64,000 bases of DNA from Actinacidiphila alni (GCF_900112845.1 NZ_FONG01000014.1:1-64000); one strand, 5' to 3'; counted from the stretch's first letter, positions 23,318-33,192 are shown. Notes: generated by a model from the sequence alone, not told the origin. A program made the numbers and translations.

Positions 23318-25717
23318 ATGACGGAACGCACGGACACCGAGGTCGTCACCCGCAATACGGGACTGACCAGTGGCGAGGTCGCCGAACGCGTGGCGCGCGG
23401 CGAGGTCAATGACGTACCGGTACGCTCCTCCCGCTCCACGACCGAGATCGTCCGGGCCAATGTCTTCACCCGGTTCAACGCGATCATCGGCTTCCTCTTC
23501 CTGATCATCCTGGTGGTCGGCCCGATCCAGGACGGCCTGTTCGGCTTCGTGATCGTCGCCAACACCGCGATCGGCATCATCCAGGAGCTGCGCGCCAAGC
23601 GGACCCTGGACAGCCTGGCGGTGATCGGCGAGGCCAAGCCGTCGGTGCGGCGGGACGGTGCGTCGGCCGAGATCCACACCTCGGAGATCGTCCTCGGCGA
23701 CCTGATCGAGCTGGGCCCCGGCGACAAGGTCGTGGTGGACGGCGTCATCGAGGAGGCCGACGGCCTGGAGATCGACGAGTCGCTGCTGACCGGCGAGGCC
23801 GATCCCGTACTCAAGCGGGCCGGCGACCAGGCGATGTCCGGCAGCTTCGTGGTCGCCGGCGGCGGCGCCTTCACCGCCACCAAGGTCGGCCGGGAGGCGT
23901 ACGCGGCGCAGCTCGCCGACGAGGCGTCCCGCTTCACCCTGGTCAACTCCGAACTGCGCAACGGCATCAGCCAGATCCTCAAGTACGTGATGTGGATGAT
24001 GGTGCCGACGGCGGTCGGCCTGATCATCAGCCAGTTCACGGTGGAGAGCCACGACGGCCGGGAGGCGGTGCGCCGCACGGTCGGCGGCATCGTGCCGATG
24101 GTGCCCGAGGGGCTGGTGCTGCTGACCTCGGTGGCCTTCGCGATCGGCGTGATCCGTCTTGGCCGCAAGCAGTGCCTGGTGCAGGAGCTGCCCGCGATCG
24201 AGGGCCTGGCCCGGGTGGACATCGTCTGCCTGGACAAGACCGGCACCCTCACCGAGGGCGGCATGGACGTCTCGGACCTGCGCCCGCTGGACGGCGCCGA
24301 CCCGGACCACGTCGCCCGGGTGCTGAGCGCGCTCGGCGCCTCCGACCCGCGCCCCAACGCCAGCCTCCAGGCGATCATCGACGCCTACCCGAAGCCGGCC
24401 GACGCCGTGGACGGCAGTCCGGCGCCGGGCTGGCGCTGCACCGAGGCGCTGCCGTTCAGCTCCGCCCGCAAGTACAGCGGCGCCGCCTTCAACGAGCCCG
24501 ACGGCACCAGCAGTACGTGGCTGCTGGGCGCGCCCGACGTGCTGCTGCCCGCCGGCCACGCCTCGCTCGCCGAGATCGACCAGCTCAACAACGAGGGCCT
24601 GCGGGTGCTGCTGCTGGCCCGTACCGACCGGGCGCTGGACGACCCGCGGGTGGCCGAGAGCGTCACCCCGTACGCGCTGGTGGTCCTCGAACAGCGGCTT
24701 CGGCCCGACGCCGGCGACACCCTGCGCTACTTCGCCGAGCAGAATGTGCAGACCAAGGTCATCTCCGGCGACAACGCGGTGTCGGTCGGCGCGGTCGCGG
24801 GCAAGCTCGGGCTGCCGGGCGCCGAGGAGCCGGTGGACGCCCGCCAACTGCCCACCGACCAGGGCGCGATGGCCCGGGTGCTGGAGAACGGCACGGTCTT
24901 CGGCCGGGTCACCCCGCAGCAGAAGCGGGACATGGTCGGCGCGCTCCAGTCCCGCGGCCACAATGTCGCGATGACCGGCGACGGCGTCAATGACGTGCTG
25001 GCCCTGAAGGACGCCGACATCGGCGTCTCGATGGGTTCCGGCTCGGAGGCCACCCGGGCCGTCGCGCAGATCGTGCTGCTCAACAACAGCTTCGCGACGC
25101 TGCCTTCGGTGGTCGCCGAGGGGCGCCGGGTGATCGGCAACATCACCCGGGTCGCCACGCTGTTCCTCACCAAGACCGTCTACTCGGTGCTGCTCGCGGT
25201 GCTGGTGGTGTGCTGGCAGGTGCCGTACCCGTTCCTGCCGCGGCACTTGACGCTGCTGTCCACGCTGACCATCGGCGTGCCCGCGTTCTTCCTGGCGCTG
25301 GCGCCCAACAAGGAGCGGGCCAGGCCGCATTTCGTGCGGCGCGTGATGCGCTATTCGGCGCCCGCCGGCATCATCTGCGGCATCGCGGCGATGCTGACGT
25401 ATCTGCTGGCCCGCCACCACTACACCGGCAGCGGCTCGCTGGACGCGGAGACCAGCGCGGCGACGCTCACGCTGTTCCTCATGGAGGTGTGGGTGCTGGC
25501 GATCGTGGCCCGGCCCTACACCTGGTGGCGGATCGGGCTGGTGCTCGCGATGGGTGTCGGCTTCGTCATCGTGCTGGTCGTGCCGTGGTTGCAGGACTTC
25601 TTCGCACTGAAGCTGGTGGGGACGCAGATGCCGTGGACGGCGGTCGGCATCGCGGTGGCCGGCGGTGTGGTGCTGGAGTTCGTGTGGGCCTGGGTGCGGC
25701 GCCGCGACGCGGCGTGA
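23318..25717 (+). CDS. P-type cation-transporting ATPase, CtpE-like
   Basis: 799 residues. Membrane helices lie at about 55-90, 220-275 and six at the C-terminus. Hallmarks are actuator LLTGEADPV (157-165), phosphorylation motif DKTGTLTEGG with Asp306, and hinge TGDGVNDVLALKDADIGVSMGSG near 550. Helix 4 carries PMVPEGLVLL rather than the CPC or PEGLP of other classes; this PEGL form is the mark of CtpE, which in mycobacteria takes up calcium. There is no N-terminal metal-binding Cys motif, so heavy-metal export is unlikely. Confidence 0.9.
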   Translation: MTERTDTEVVTRNTGLTSGEVAERVARGEVNDVPVRSSRSTTEIVRANVFTRFNAIIGFLFLIILVVGPIQDGLFGFVIVANTAIGIIQELRAKRTLDSLAVIGEAKPSVRRDGASAEIHTSEIVLGDLIELGPGDKVVVDGVIEEADGLEIDESLLTGEADPVLKRAGDQAMSGSFVVAGGGAFTATKVGREAYAAQLADEASRFTLVNSELRNGISQILKYVMWMMVPTAVGLIISQFTVESHDGREAVRRTVGGIVPMVPEGLVLLTSVAFAIGVIRLGRKQCLVQELPAIEGLARVDIVCLDKTGTLTEGGMDVSDLRPLDGADPDHVARVLSALGASDPRPNASLQAIIDAYPKPADAVDGSPAPGWRCTEALPFSSARKYSGAAFNEPDGTSSTWLLGAPDVLLPAGHASLAEIDQLNNEGLRVLLLARTDRALDDPRVAESVTPYALVVLEQRLRPDAGDTLRYFAEQNVQTKVISGDNAVSVGAVAGKLGLPGAEEPVDARQLPTDQGAMARVLENGTVFGRVTPQQKRDMVGALQSRGHNVAMTGDGVNDVLALKDADIGVSMGSGSEATRAVAQIVLLNNSFATLPSVVAEGRRVIGNITRVATLFLTKTVYSVLLAVLVVCWQVPYPFLPRHLTLLSTLTIGVPAFFLALAPNKERARPHFVRRVMRYSAPAGIICGIAAMLTYLLARHHYTGSGSLDAETSAATLTLFLMEVWVLAIVARPYTWWRIGLVLAMGVGFVIVLVVPWLQDFFALKLVGTQMPWTAVGIAVAGGVVLEFVWAWVRRRDAA

Positions 25718-25757
25718 GGTGGCTCCCGCACCGCCGTCGCACCCCGGTAGGGACCCG

Positions 25758-28700
25758 TCAGTCGAACCAGCGGTCGATCGCCAACTCCTCCGTGCGGGTG
25801 GGGTCTTCGAGCAGGGCGGCGAGTTCGAAGCGGCGGTGCCAGGCGCCGCAGGCCCAGGCCAGGCCCGCGGCGACGCCCTCCACGGTGGAGGCGTGCAGGG
25901 TGCCGTCCACATAGCGCCAGGACAGCTCGACGTCGCCGGTGACCAGCAACTCCTCGTGCTCGACGTAGCTGGTGGGCGCGCCGGGCAGCAGGTCGTGGAC
26001 GGCGGGCAGCACGTCGTGCGGCTCGCCCTCGGACAGCACCCGCGCCTCGATCGCCTCACCGAGCCGCGGCACCTGGAACAGCTCGGCGAGTTCGGCGGCC
26101 AGCCGCGGCGGTACGGGCAGCAGCGCGCGGCCCCCGGCGAGCGGCAGCAGATCGGGGGCGTCGGCGACCAGCGCGTCCGCGGCGTCCACCACACGCGGTT
26201 CGCCGTCCACGACGGCACGCAATTCGTCGGGCAGGGTGACCTGTTCGGGGTCGAGTTCGGCCAGCGCCGCGTAGAGGCGGTGCAGTTGGCCGGGGGTGAC
26301 GGGGCGGTCGGGGTCGGCGAGGCGGGCCAGCAGCTCGGCGGCGCCGCCCGGCTCGTCCAGCAGGGCGCGCACCGACGTACGGACGCCGAGCGCGCGCAGC
26401 ACCTGCTCGTCGACGCCCGTGCCGGTGGCGGCCTCGTCGTAGAGCCCGGCGAGCAGCGGGTCGCCGCCCGCCGCGCGCAGGCCGACCGGGCTGCGGCCGT
26501 CGATGACGGGGTGGTCGCGCAGCCACCAGGCGGCGTAGGGGCGGACGGATTCGGTGGTGCCGTCGGGCAGCAGCACACGCACGGGCGCGGTGATCGCGTC
26601 GCGCAGCGGCGGCCGGGACAGCAGGGCCAGCGCCTGCGGCCAGGCGTCGTCGTCCACCAGGTCCAGGTCGCGGACGCCGATGACCTCGGTGGCGACCGGC
26701 GGCACATCGGTCTCCGGGAGCCGGTCCAGGACGTCCTCGCACCACACGTCCACGGCGTCGAGCAGGCCGACGTCGTCGGGCTCGGCCCAGTCGCTGTCGC
26801 GCGGTTCGAGGTCGTCGGGGTCGAGGACGACGTCGGCGGCGCGGACCAGTGCGAAGGTCGCGAGCACCCCGACGGCGGCGAGCGGCTGCTCGCCCCAGCG
26901 GTCGGCCAACTCGGCGTCCACGGCGGCCAGTTCACCTTCGCGGAGCACCGACTCCAGGGCGCTGCCCGGGAGGATCAGCTCACCGGCGGGCGCCAATTCG
27001 CCGTCCTCGTCGGGCAGCGCGAGGGCGGCGAGCCACGGCTCGTCGCCGGGCGCGAGTCCGGCGGCGCGGGCCAGGCCGAGCACGGTGTCGGCCAACTCCT
27101 CGGCGTCCAGAGCGTTCTCGTCGTCCCAGGCGGCGCCCTCGTCGTCCAGCGAGGCGGCGACCGCGGCCCGCACCTGGGGGGTGGTCAGGACGGCGCGCGG
27201 GGTCGCCGGGGCGGCACCGAGCTTCTCCAGCAGCGGGTGTACGGCGTCGGCGTGGGCGACCCGCAGGCCGAGCCGGGCGAGCGCGGCGGGGTCCACGGGT
27301 GACGCGCCGCCGTCCGGGGCGTCGTCGTCCCCGGGCACCGGCAGCAGCACCTGGCGCGGCCCTACGACGGTGCGGCCGTCGGCGAGCGGTACGGGCAGGC
27401 CGCTGAGCACGTCGGGGTCGGTGCCGGCCAGCGCGTCGTACAGCCGCCACCACCAGTCCGCGGGGCGTTCGGTGCCCGCGAGGCGGTCGACGGCGTCCGC
27501 GAGGCTGAGCCGGGCGACGCCCAACTGGCGCAGTGCGGGCCGCCGTTCGAGGGCGGCGGGCACCAGCGTGGGCAGCACCTCGGCCAGGACGCGTACGGCC
27601 TGCGCGGTGGCGCCCTCCACGACCTCGGCCTCGACGGGGCGCAGTGCGTGCCCCTCGCCGGCCAGTGGGCCGCCGCCGTCCCAGGCGTACGGGTCGGGCC
27701 CGGCGTGCGTCGGGTCGGCCGTGTCCTCGGCCGCTTCGGGGCGCGGCTCGGCGGCGCGCGGCAGGAAGGCGGTACGGGGCAGCTCCGCGAGGATCGCGCG
27801 GCGCAGTTCGGCGTCCAGCTCGCCCTTGCCGAGCGGTCCCGGCACGAGGTCGACGAGGCCGGTGCCGACCGGCCGCCAGTCGGCGAGCAGCCGGACGTAC
27901 GAGGCGGCGGCGCGGGCCAGCAGGAAGTCGGTGAGCGGGCCGGGCGCGGCGCGCCTGCGGGCCGGGTCGAGCGGGAAGGAGGCGAGCAGCAGCGCGGGCA
28001 GGCCGAGCGGTTCGTCGGTGGGCGTGGGGGCGTGCACGACGGGCGCGGTACGGGGCGCGGCCGGGGCGCCGTCCGCGTCGACGGGGACGGCCCAGGTCAC
28101 CGACCAGACCGGGCGCAGCCGTTCCTCCACCGGGCGGTCGGCGAGCAGGTCGGGGGTAAGGGCGCCGGACGCGGACGCCACCCGCCAGCGGGCGGCGCCG
28201 TCGCGGGCGCTGTCCTCGATGATCACGTCGCTGCCGCCGGGGCCTCCGGCTCCGTCCTCCGCTTGACGGCGGGTCAGGGTCCTTACCCCGTCCGGGGTTT
28301 CCACCACGACCTCGGACAGGGCCGGCAGCGCCAGCAGCAGCGCGTCGTCCACACCGGCCAGCAACCGGGCCGCGAGGTCGCCCGCGGCGCCGTCCCGCAG
28401 CGGCAGCAGCACGACGGTGTCGTACGTGTCGGGCGCGCTGCCCTCCGCGGCGAACGGCAGCCGCAGCAGCGGGACATGGCCGTCGCGGCGGCGCAATTCG
28501 TCGTCCAGGCCGGGGACTTCTGCGGCCAGTGCCCTGGCCTCGGCCAGCGACCAGCGGACGCCGCCGGTGCGGCTGACGACGGCCGGTTCGTCGCTGACGG
28601 CGAGGACGGCGGCGAAGCCGACGCCGAAGCGGCCGACGGCGGCGGCGCCGTCGTCGCGCTTGGCGGAGGCGCGCAGCGTGGACAGGGATTCGACGGCGGC

Positions 28701-29024
28701 GGCGTCGAGGGGGGCGCCGGTGTTGGCGGCGGCGAGGAGGGCGGGGGCGTCGTCGCCCTCGCCGCCCGCGTGGAGGGTCAGGCGGAGGCGGCCCGGGACG
28801 CCGGCCCGGACGGCGGCGTCGGCGGCGTTCTGGGCCAGTTCCACGACGAGGCGGTCGCGGTAGCCGCCGAGGGCGAGGTCTTCCTCGGCGTTGGCGTCTT
28901 CGCGGAAGCGGGCGGCTGAGGCGGTCCAGGCGGTGAGGACGCCCTTGCGCAGGGCGGCGGTGGCGAAGGGGTCGCTCGAGGCGTGCGTGATTTCCGTGGG
29001 TCGGGTTGTCCCTGCGCGGCTCAC
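25758..29024 (-). CDS. giant GHKL-ATPase protein, sacsin N-terminal-like
   Basis: 1088 residues from a GTG with GGAGG ribosome site. Residues about 45-260 form an Hsp90/GHKL ATP-binding fold: N box VELAQNAADA (Glu62, Asn66), ANTGAPLD (100-107) and GRFGVGFAAVLAVSDEP (131-147). The other 800 residues are acidic, Ala/Leu/Asp-rich and lack a recognised domain, as in bacterial proteins annotated sacsin-like, often tied to chaperone or defence-like roles without direct proof. Next upstream on the same strand, 204 bp away, is DUF3027. No client is known. Confidence 0.8.
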   Translation of the reverse strand: MSRAGTTRPTEITHASSDPFATAALRKGVLTAWTASAARFREDANAEEDLALGGYRDRLVVELAQNAADAAVRAGVPGRLRLTLHAGGEGDDAPALLAAANTGAPLDAAAVESLSTLRASAKRDDGAAAVGRFGVGFAAVLAVSDEPAVVSRTGGVRWSLAEARALAAEVPGLDDELRRRDGHVPLLRLPFAAEGSAPDTYDTVVLLPLRDGAAGDLAARLLAGVDDALLLALPALSEVVVETPDGVRTLTRRQAEDGAGGPGGSDVIIEDSARDGAARWRVASASGALTPDLLADRPVEERLRPVWSVTWAVPVDADGAPAAPRTAPVVHAPTPTDEPLGLPALLLASFPLDPARRRAAPGPLTDFLLARAAASYVRLLADWRPVGTGLVDLVPGPLGKGELDAELRRAILAELPRTAFLPRAAEPRPEAAEDTADPTHAGPDPYAWDGGGPLAGEGHALRPVEAEVVEGATAQAVRVLAEVLPTLVPAALERRPALRQLGVARLSLADAVDRLAGTERPADWWWRLYDALAGTDPDVLSGLPVPLADGRTVVGPRQVLLPVPGDDDAPDGGASPVDPAALARLGLRVAHADAVHPLLEKLGAAPATPRAVLTTPQVRAAVAASLDDEGAAWDDENALDAEELADTVLGLARAAGLAPGDEPWLAALALPDEDGELAPAGELILPGSALESVLREGELAAVDAELADRWGEQPLAAVGVLATFALVRAADVVLDPDDLEPRDSDWAEPDDVGLLDAVDVWCEDVLDRLPETDVPPVATEVIGVRDLDLVDDDAWPQALALLSRPPLRDAITAPVRVLLPDGTTESVRPYAAWWLRDHPVIDGRSPVGLRAAGGDPLLAGLYDEAATGTGVDEQVLRALGVRTSVRALLDEPGGAAELLARLADPDRPVTPGQLHRLYAALAELDPEQVTLPDELRAVVDGEPRVVDAADALVADAPDLLPLAGGRALLPVPPRLAAELAELFQVPRLGEAIEARVLSEGEPHDVLPAVHDLLPGAPTSYVEHEELLVTGDVELSWRYVDGTLHASTVEGVAAGLAWACGAWHRRFELAALLEDPTRTEELAIDRWFD

Positions 29025-29228
29025 GTCGCCCTCCGGGTTGCTCCTGCGGCCCGCAGCCGGGCCTCGTCGGGGCGACCGTACCGCCCCGGGGGGCGAGCCC
29101 GCGAAGCGCGGCCTTCCCGCGCCTGCGGCGCGGTCGTTTTTCCCACCCGCACCACCCGTACAACTTGGATTTCGGCGATCGGCCCACCTGTGGGGGTGAC
29201 CCGCCGTCGGCGGCTGCCGGGCCTCGCG

Positions 29229-30155
29229 CTACGAGTGGCCCAGCTCCTCCGCAGGAGAAGCTTCGTCGTCGACGGAGGCGGTGCGGTCGGGGTGGAGGGT
29301 GAGGGGCTCGGTCTCGGCGAGGTCGTCGAGGACCATGGGCGGCGGGGCCGGGGTCTTGGGCATGACCGCGGCCTCGGAGTGGCCGCCGCAGCCGTAGGAG
29401 AGCGAGACGAGCCGGCCGTCGGCGGGCGAGAACTCGTTGGCGCAGATCCCGAACGCCTGGCTGAGCGAGCCCTTGATGGCGACGAGGAAGCCGCAGCTGA
29501 CGCAGTTGGCGGGCGCGGCCTGCGCCATCGGCGTCTTGGCGCCGAACTGCTCCTCCCAGCGGTCGGCCGCCGCGTGCAGCCCGTACCGGGAGAGCACCCT
29601 GGGCCGCCCCATGCCCAACTCGGCGGCGACGGCGCTGATCGTGGCGGGCGTGGGCACCACGAAGTCCTGCGCGGGGACCTCGGCCCCGGAGGTCTCGGCA
29701 CCGTCGGAAGCGCCCGGCCCCTCAGGCCCGACGCCCTCCGGGAAACCGGGGAAGCGCTCGTCGTCCTCGCCCGTCCAGCCCGGTTCGAGGCGCAGGTCGT
29801 CCGCCTCGGTCGGCAGCAGGTCGCCGGGGCCCATGTCGCCGGGGCGCAGCCGCTCGCTCCACGGCACCCACTCGGGGGCGAGGACGGCGTCGTCGCCGGG
29901 CAGCAGCACCGTTTCGTCGATGGTCACGACCTTGGCGCGGGAGGCCCGGGTCAAGGTGGTGGCCCAGCGCCAGCCGCGGTAGGCGGGCTCCTTGCAGGCG
30001 AAGAAGTGCGTGACGACGCGGTCCCCCTCGGCCACGACCCCGAGGTGCTCGCCGACGGACTGCGGCCCGGCCGCCTCCTCCGTCACGGCGAGCGCGACAT
30101 CGACCGCCTCGGCGCACAGGCGGTCAGGGGTACGGCTTCGCATCGCAGCACTCAC
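29229..30155 (-). CDS. DUF3027 protein with a Cys cluster
   Basis: 308 residues from a GTG (an in-frame ATG lies four codons later). The N-terminal 140 residues contain the conserved-looking FACKEPAYRGWRWATTLTRA and WVPWSERLRPGD. The middle is a disordered acidic tract. The C-terminal part has CVSCGFLVAIKGSLSQAFGICANEFSPADG (quoted motif CVSCGF), a likely zinc or metal site, followed by YGCGGHSE. This is the actinobacterial DUF3027 pattern, function unknown. It is transcribed toward the sacsin-like gene and divergent from an MFS gene. Confidence 0.8.
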   Translation of the reverse strand: MSAAMRSRTPDRLCAEAVDVALAVTEEAAGPQSVGEHLGVVAEGDRVVTHFFACKEPAYRGWRWATTLTRASRAKVVTIDETVLLPGDDAVLAPEWVPWSERLRPGDMGPGDLLPTEADDLRLEPGWTGEDDERFPGFPEGVGPEGPGASDGAETSGAEVPAQDFVVPTPATISAVAAELGMGRPRVLSRYGLHAAADRWEEQFGAKTPMAQAAPANCVSCGFLVAIKGSLSQAFGICANEFSPADGRLVSLSYGCGGHSEAAVMPKTPAPPPMVLDDLAETEPLTLHPDRTASVDDEASPAEELGHS

Positions 30156-30425
30156 AGAAATCGTTTCTCTCTCTACGCCGTCTCACGTGTGCGCCGCGAC
30201 GCGACGGACCCGGGCGGGTCCCGGGGCCGACAACCGGGGCGGAGCGGACCTGCGGACCGCTTCGACGCCTTCGTTGCCTGCCTTCGTTTCCTGCCTCGTG
30301 GTCCTGCCCGAGCGTCTCCGGGCGCACCTGTTGCCACCCATTCTGCGCGATCGCACGCTACCTGTGCGCAGCACGTGCGCAAAGCAAGGGGTGCGTGCTC
30401 TTCCGATTGGGGCAGGATTGCTGTC

Positions 30426-31805
30426 GTGGCACGAACGGTGACTGCGGGCCCAGGGCCCGTGCGCAGGGCCGGACGCGCCCTCGCGAATGGCGTGGGGCGG
30501 TCCGGCGGTGCCGTGCGCCGTCGTATCCGTCGCTCGACACACGCGGGCGGCGCGGGCGAGTCGGGACTCGCGAAACTGATCGAACTGCACGCCGTGAACT
30601 CGGCGGGCGACATGCTGATCACGATCGCGCTCGCCAGTTCGGTGTTCTTCTCGGCGCCGACCGGCCAGGCACGCGGCCGGGTCGCGCTCTATCTGCTGGT
30701 GACGATGGCGCCCTTCGCGCTGCTCGCCCCGGTGATCGGCCCGCTGCTCGACCGGTTGCAGCACGGTCGGCGCGCCGCCATGGCGATGTCGATGCTGGCC
30801 CGCGGTGTGCTGGCCTGGACGATGGCGGGGGTGATCAGCTCCGCGGGCCTGGGCCTGTACCCGATGGCGCTGGGCGTCCTGGTGTCGTCGAAGGCGTACG
30901 GCGTGGTGCGCAGCGCCGTGGTGCCACGACTACTGCCGGACAGAACGACGCTGGTGAAGGCCAACTCGCGGGTGACGCTCGCCGGTCTGCTGGCGACGAG
31001 CATCGCGGCGCCGATCGGCGCCGGCCTGCACGCCATCGGGCCGCAGTGGCCGCTCTACGGGGCCTTCGTGATCTTCGTCTGCGGCGCGTTGCTGTCGATG
31101 TCGCTGGACTCGAAGGTCGATTCGTCGCGCGGCGAGCGCAAGGCGCGGCTGTCGGCCGACGAGGAGGCGCCCGCGGAGCCCTCGGGCATCCCGGGCAAGA
31201 AGCCGAGCCTGCTGGGCGTCGGTTCCTCCGTGCTGCACGCGCTCCAGGGCAACGCCGGGCTGCGCTCGCTGTCCGGTTTCCTGACGATGTTCCTGGCCTT
31301 CATGCTGCGCGAGCATCCGCTGGGCGGGCTGACGGCGGCCACCTCGCTGGGCGCGGTGGTGGTCGCGGCGGGCGCCGGCAACGCGCTCGGTACGGCGCTC
31401 GGCGCGTGGCTCAAGGCGCGCGGCCCGGAGATCATCATCGCGAGCGCGCTGATCCTGTCGCTGGCCGCGGCGGTCGCGGCGGCCACCTGGTACGGGCTGG
31501 TCACCGTCGCGGCGGCGGCGGCCGTCGCGGGCATCTCGCAGGCGCTGGCGAAGCTGTCGCTGGACGCGCTGATCCAGCGGGACGTGCCGGAGACGGTGCG
31601 GACCTCGGCCTTCGCCCGTTCCGAGACCGCGCTCCAACTGGCCTGGGTGGTCGGCGGCGGCCTCGGCATCGTCCTCCCGCTGAACGGCCCGCTGGGCATG
31701 TCGGTCGCCGCCTGCCTGGTGCTGACGGCCTTCCTGGTGTCGATACGCGGCCTGTTCGGCGCGGCCCGGCGCGGCGGCAACGCGGCCTCGGCCCGGGTGG
31801 CGTAG
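30426..31805 (+). CDS. MFS-type membrane transporter
   Basis: 459 residues from GTG 30426, ribosome site GGGGCAGGA about 10 nt upstream. A basic N-terminal 55-residue tail precedes 10-12 hydrophobic helices with large Ala/Leu/Val content. Loop PLLDRLQHGRRAAM after helix 2 replaces the usual MFS GxxxDRxGRR, and a cytoplasmic loop of about 50 residues (SKVDSSRGERKARLS) splits the two halves. Substrate unknown. A block of direct repeats and hairpins follows (31815-31904). Confidence 0.8.
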   Translation: MARTVTAGPGPVRRAGRALANGVGRSGGAVRRRIRRSTHAGGAGESGLAKLIELHAVNSAGDMLITIALASSVFFSAPTGQARGRVALYLLVTMAPFALLAPVIGPLLDRLQHGRRAAMAMSMLARGVLAWTMAGVISSAGLGLYPMALGVLVSSKAYGVVRSAVVPRLLPDRTTLVKANSRVTLAGLLATSIAAPIGAGLHAIGPQWPLYGAFVIFVCGALLSMSLDSKVDSSRGERKARLSADEEAPAEPSGIPGKKPSLLGVGSSVLHALQGNAGLRSLSGFLTMFLAFMLREHPLGGLTAATSLGAVVVAAGAGNALGTALGAWLKARGPEIIIASALILSLAAAVAAATWYGLVTVAAAAAVAGISQALAKLSLDALIQRDVPETVRTSAFARSETALQLAWVVGGGLGIVLPLNGPLGMSVAACLVLTAFLVSIRGLFGAARRGGNAASARVA

Positions 31806-31814
31806 CGCGCGGGT

Positions 31815-31904
31815 CCTGCCGGTGCCACGACGTGTCTGCGGCCAGTGCCACGACGTGTCTCCGGCAGGTACGGGGACACGTCCCACCCCCGCGCAGCGCG
31901 GGGG
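31815..31904. repeat. 16-bp direct repeats framed by hairpins
   Basis: GTGCCACGACGTGTCT is repeated exactly at 31822-31837 and 31845-31860. CCTGCCGG (31815-31822) and CCGGCAGG (31861-31868) frame the repeats, GACGTGTC (31852-31859) can pair with GACACGTC (31875-31882), and a CCCCCGCG/CGCGGGGG hairpin (31886-31904) ends the block. The last is a likely terminator of the MFS gene; the purpose of the rest is unknown. Confidence 0.6.
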
Positions 31905-31927
31905 CAACCGCCCGGTAGCCTCCTGCC

Positions 31928-32419
31928 ATGAGCATTCGCCGCGCTGCCACCACCATCGGTGCCATCTCCCTCGGGCTCGTCGCCCTGACCGCCTGCGACA
32001 AGCCGACCCCCCTGGCAACCGTGACCGTGGGCGGCAAGTCCGTGACCGCGGAAGCCGTGGACAAGTGCTACGCCCACGGCAAGCTGCTCCCGCAGACGAT
32101 CTTCGAGGCGTGCCTGACGGCGGCCCCGAAGCACCACATCACGGTGGGCCTCGGCGACAAGGTGCGGATCGGCGTCGACCCGAAGCTGGCGAAGAAGGGC
32201 TGGCTGATCGCCGACGGCACCCAACTGGTCACGCAGGAACTGCTCAAGGACAAGACGTACTGGACGCTCGACAGCGCCACGCTCTTCACCCAGCAGGACC
32301 CGCAGACCGGCCAGTCCGCCCCGGTCAAGGACGTCACGCTGAACATCGTCCAGTCCGGTGACCTGACCGGTCAGAAGACGTACGGCATCTGGAAGATCAA
32401 GCTCGTCCGCGGCAAGTGA
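31928..32419 (+). CDS. small lipoprotein, possibly DUF2771
   Basis: 163 residues. Type II signal peptide with basic start MSIRR, hydrophobic core and lipobox LTAC (acyl Cys23). The mature part is about 140 residues, rich in Val/Thr/Lys, with two Cys (KCYAHG and FEACLTA) that may form a disulphide and a C-terminal YGIWKIKLVRGK strand. The position directly before mqnB and the layout fit the DUF2771 group, but the role is unknown. Its stop overlaps the mqnB start by 4 bp. Confidence 0.8.
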   Translation: MSIRRAATTIGAISLGLVALTACDKPTPLATVTVGGKSVTAEAVDKCYAHGKLLPQTIFEACLTAAPKHHITVGLGDKVRIGVDPKLAKKGWLIADGTQLVTQELLKDKTYWTLDSATLFTQQDPQTGQSAPVKDVTLNIVQSGDLTGQKTYGIWKIKLVRGK

Positions 32420-33192
32420 CGGCGGACCGGTCCGTCCCGGACCCGGGCGACGGCCGGCCCGCGGCCCATCACGGCACGCCCGCCGCGGCCCACGCCGGCC
32501 CCGCCGCGCCCCGCCCCCGGCGGCTGCTGGTGGTCACGGCGGTGGACGCCGAGCGCGTGGCCGTCGAGGCGGCGCGGCTGGAGACGGCCGAGGCCCTGGA
32601 CGCGGTGCGGGTGATCGCCGCCGGGGTCGGCCAGGCCGCCGCCGCGGCCGGCACCGCCGTCGCGCTGGCCCGCGCCGAGGCGGCGGGCGAGCCGTACGAC
32701 CTGGTGATCAGTGCCGGGATCGCCGGCGGTTTCGCACCGGTCGCGCCGGTCGGCCATGTGACGGTCGCGGAGACGATCGTGGCGGCCGATCTGGGCGCGC
32801 AGACCCCGGAGGGTTTCGTGCCGGTCGCCGAGCTGGGCTTCGGCGTCGGCGAGCACCGGCCGCCCGCGCGGCTGAGCCGGGACGTGGCGCGGGCGCTGGG
32901 CGCCGCCTACGGCCCGCTGCTGACGGTGTCCACGGTGACCGGCAGCGCCGAGCGCACCGCGGAACTGACCGGCCGTCACCCGCACGCCGTCGCCGAGGCG
33001 ATGGAGGGTTTCGGGGTGGCGGAGGCGGCGGCGGCCTGCGGCGTACCGTGCCTGGAGATCCGTACGGTGTCCAACACCGTCGGGCCCCGGGACCGGGACG
33101 CGTGGCGGATCGGCGACGCGTTGGCGGCCCTGACGGCGGCGTTCGGGAAGCTCCCGGCCGCCTTGGAGGTTGAAGCGACACATGACGACTGA
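32416..33192 (+). CDS. mqnB: futalosine hydrolase
   Basis: 258 residues from GTG. Nucleoside-phosphorylase-type fold that removes hypoxanthine from futalosine in the chorismate-to-menaquinone (futalosine) pathway of Streptomyces. Core signatures are LVVTAVDAER near residue 36, GVGQAAAAAGTA, VISAGIAGGFAP near 98, and the purine/ribose site MEGFGVAEAAAACGVPCLEIRTVSNTVGPRDR, of which EGFGVAEAA is diagnostic. The first 30 residues are a Pro/Ala/His-rich extension. Coupled to the lipoprotein and overlapping mqnD, so one operon. Confidence 0.95.
   Translation: MTADRSVPDPGDGRPAAHHGTPAAAHAGPAAPRPRRLLVVTAVDAERVAVEAARLETAEALDAVRVIAAGVGQAAAAAGTAVALARAEAAGEPYDLVISAGIAGGFAPVAPVGHVTVAETIVAADLGAQTPEGFVPVAELGFGVGEHRPPARLSRDVARALGAAYGPLLTVSTVTGSAERTAELTGRHPHAVAEAMEGFGVAEAAAACGVPCLEIRTVSNTVGPRDRDAWRIGDALAALTAAFGKLPAALEVEATHDD

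Noticed and set aside
22883..26935. Very long minus-strand open frame (about 1350 codons) across several genes
   Set aside because: It runs antisense to a P-type ATPase with all catalytic motifs and in a wrong frame over the sacsin-like gene. Long shadows like this are normal at this G/C content.
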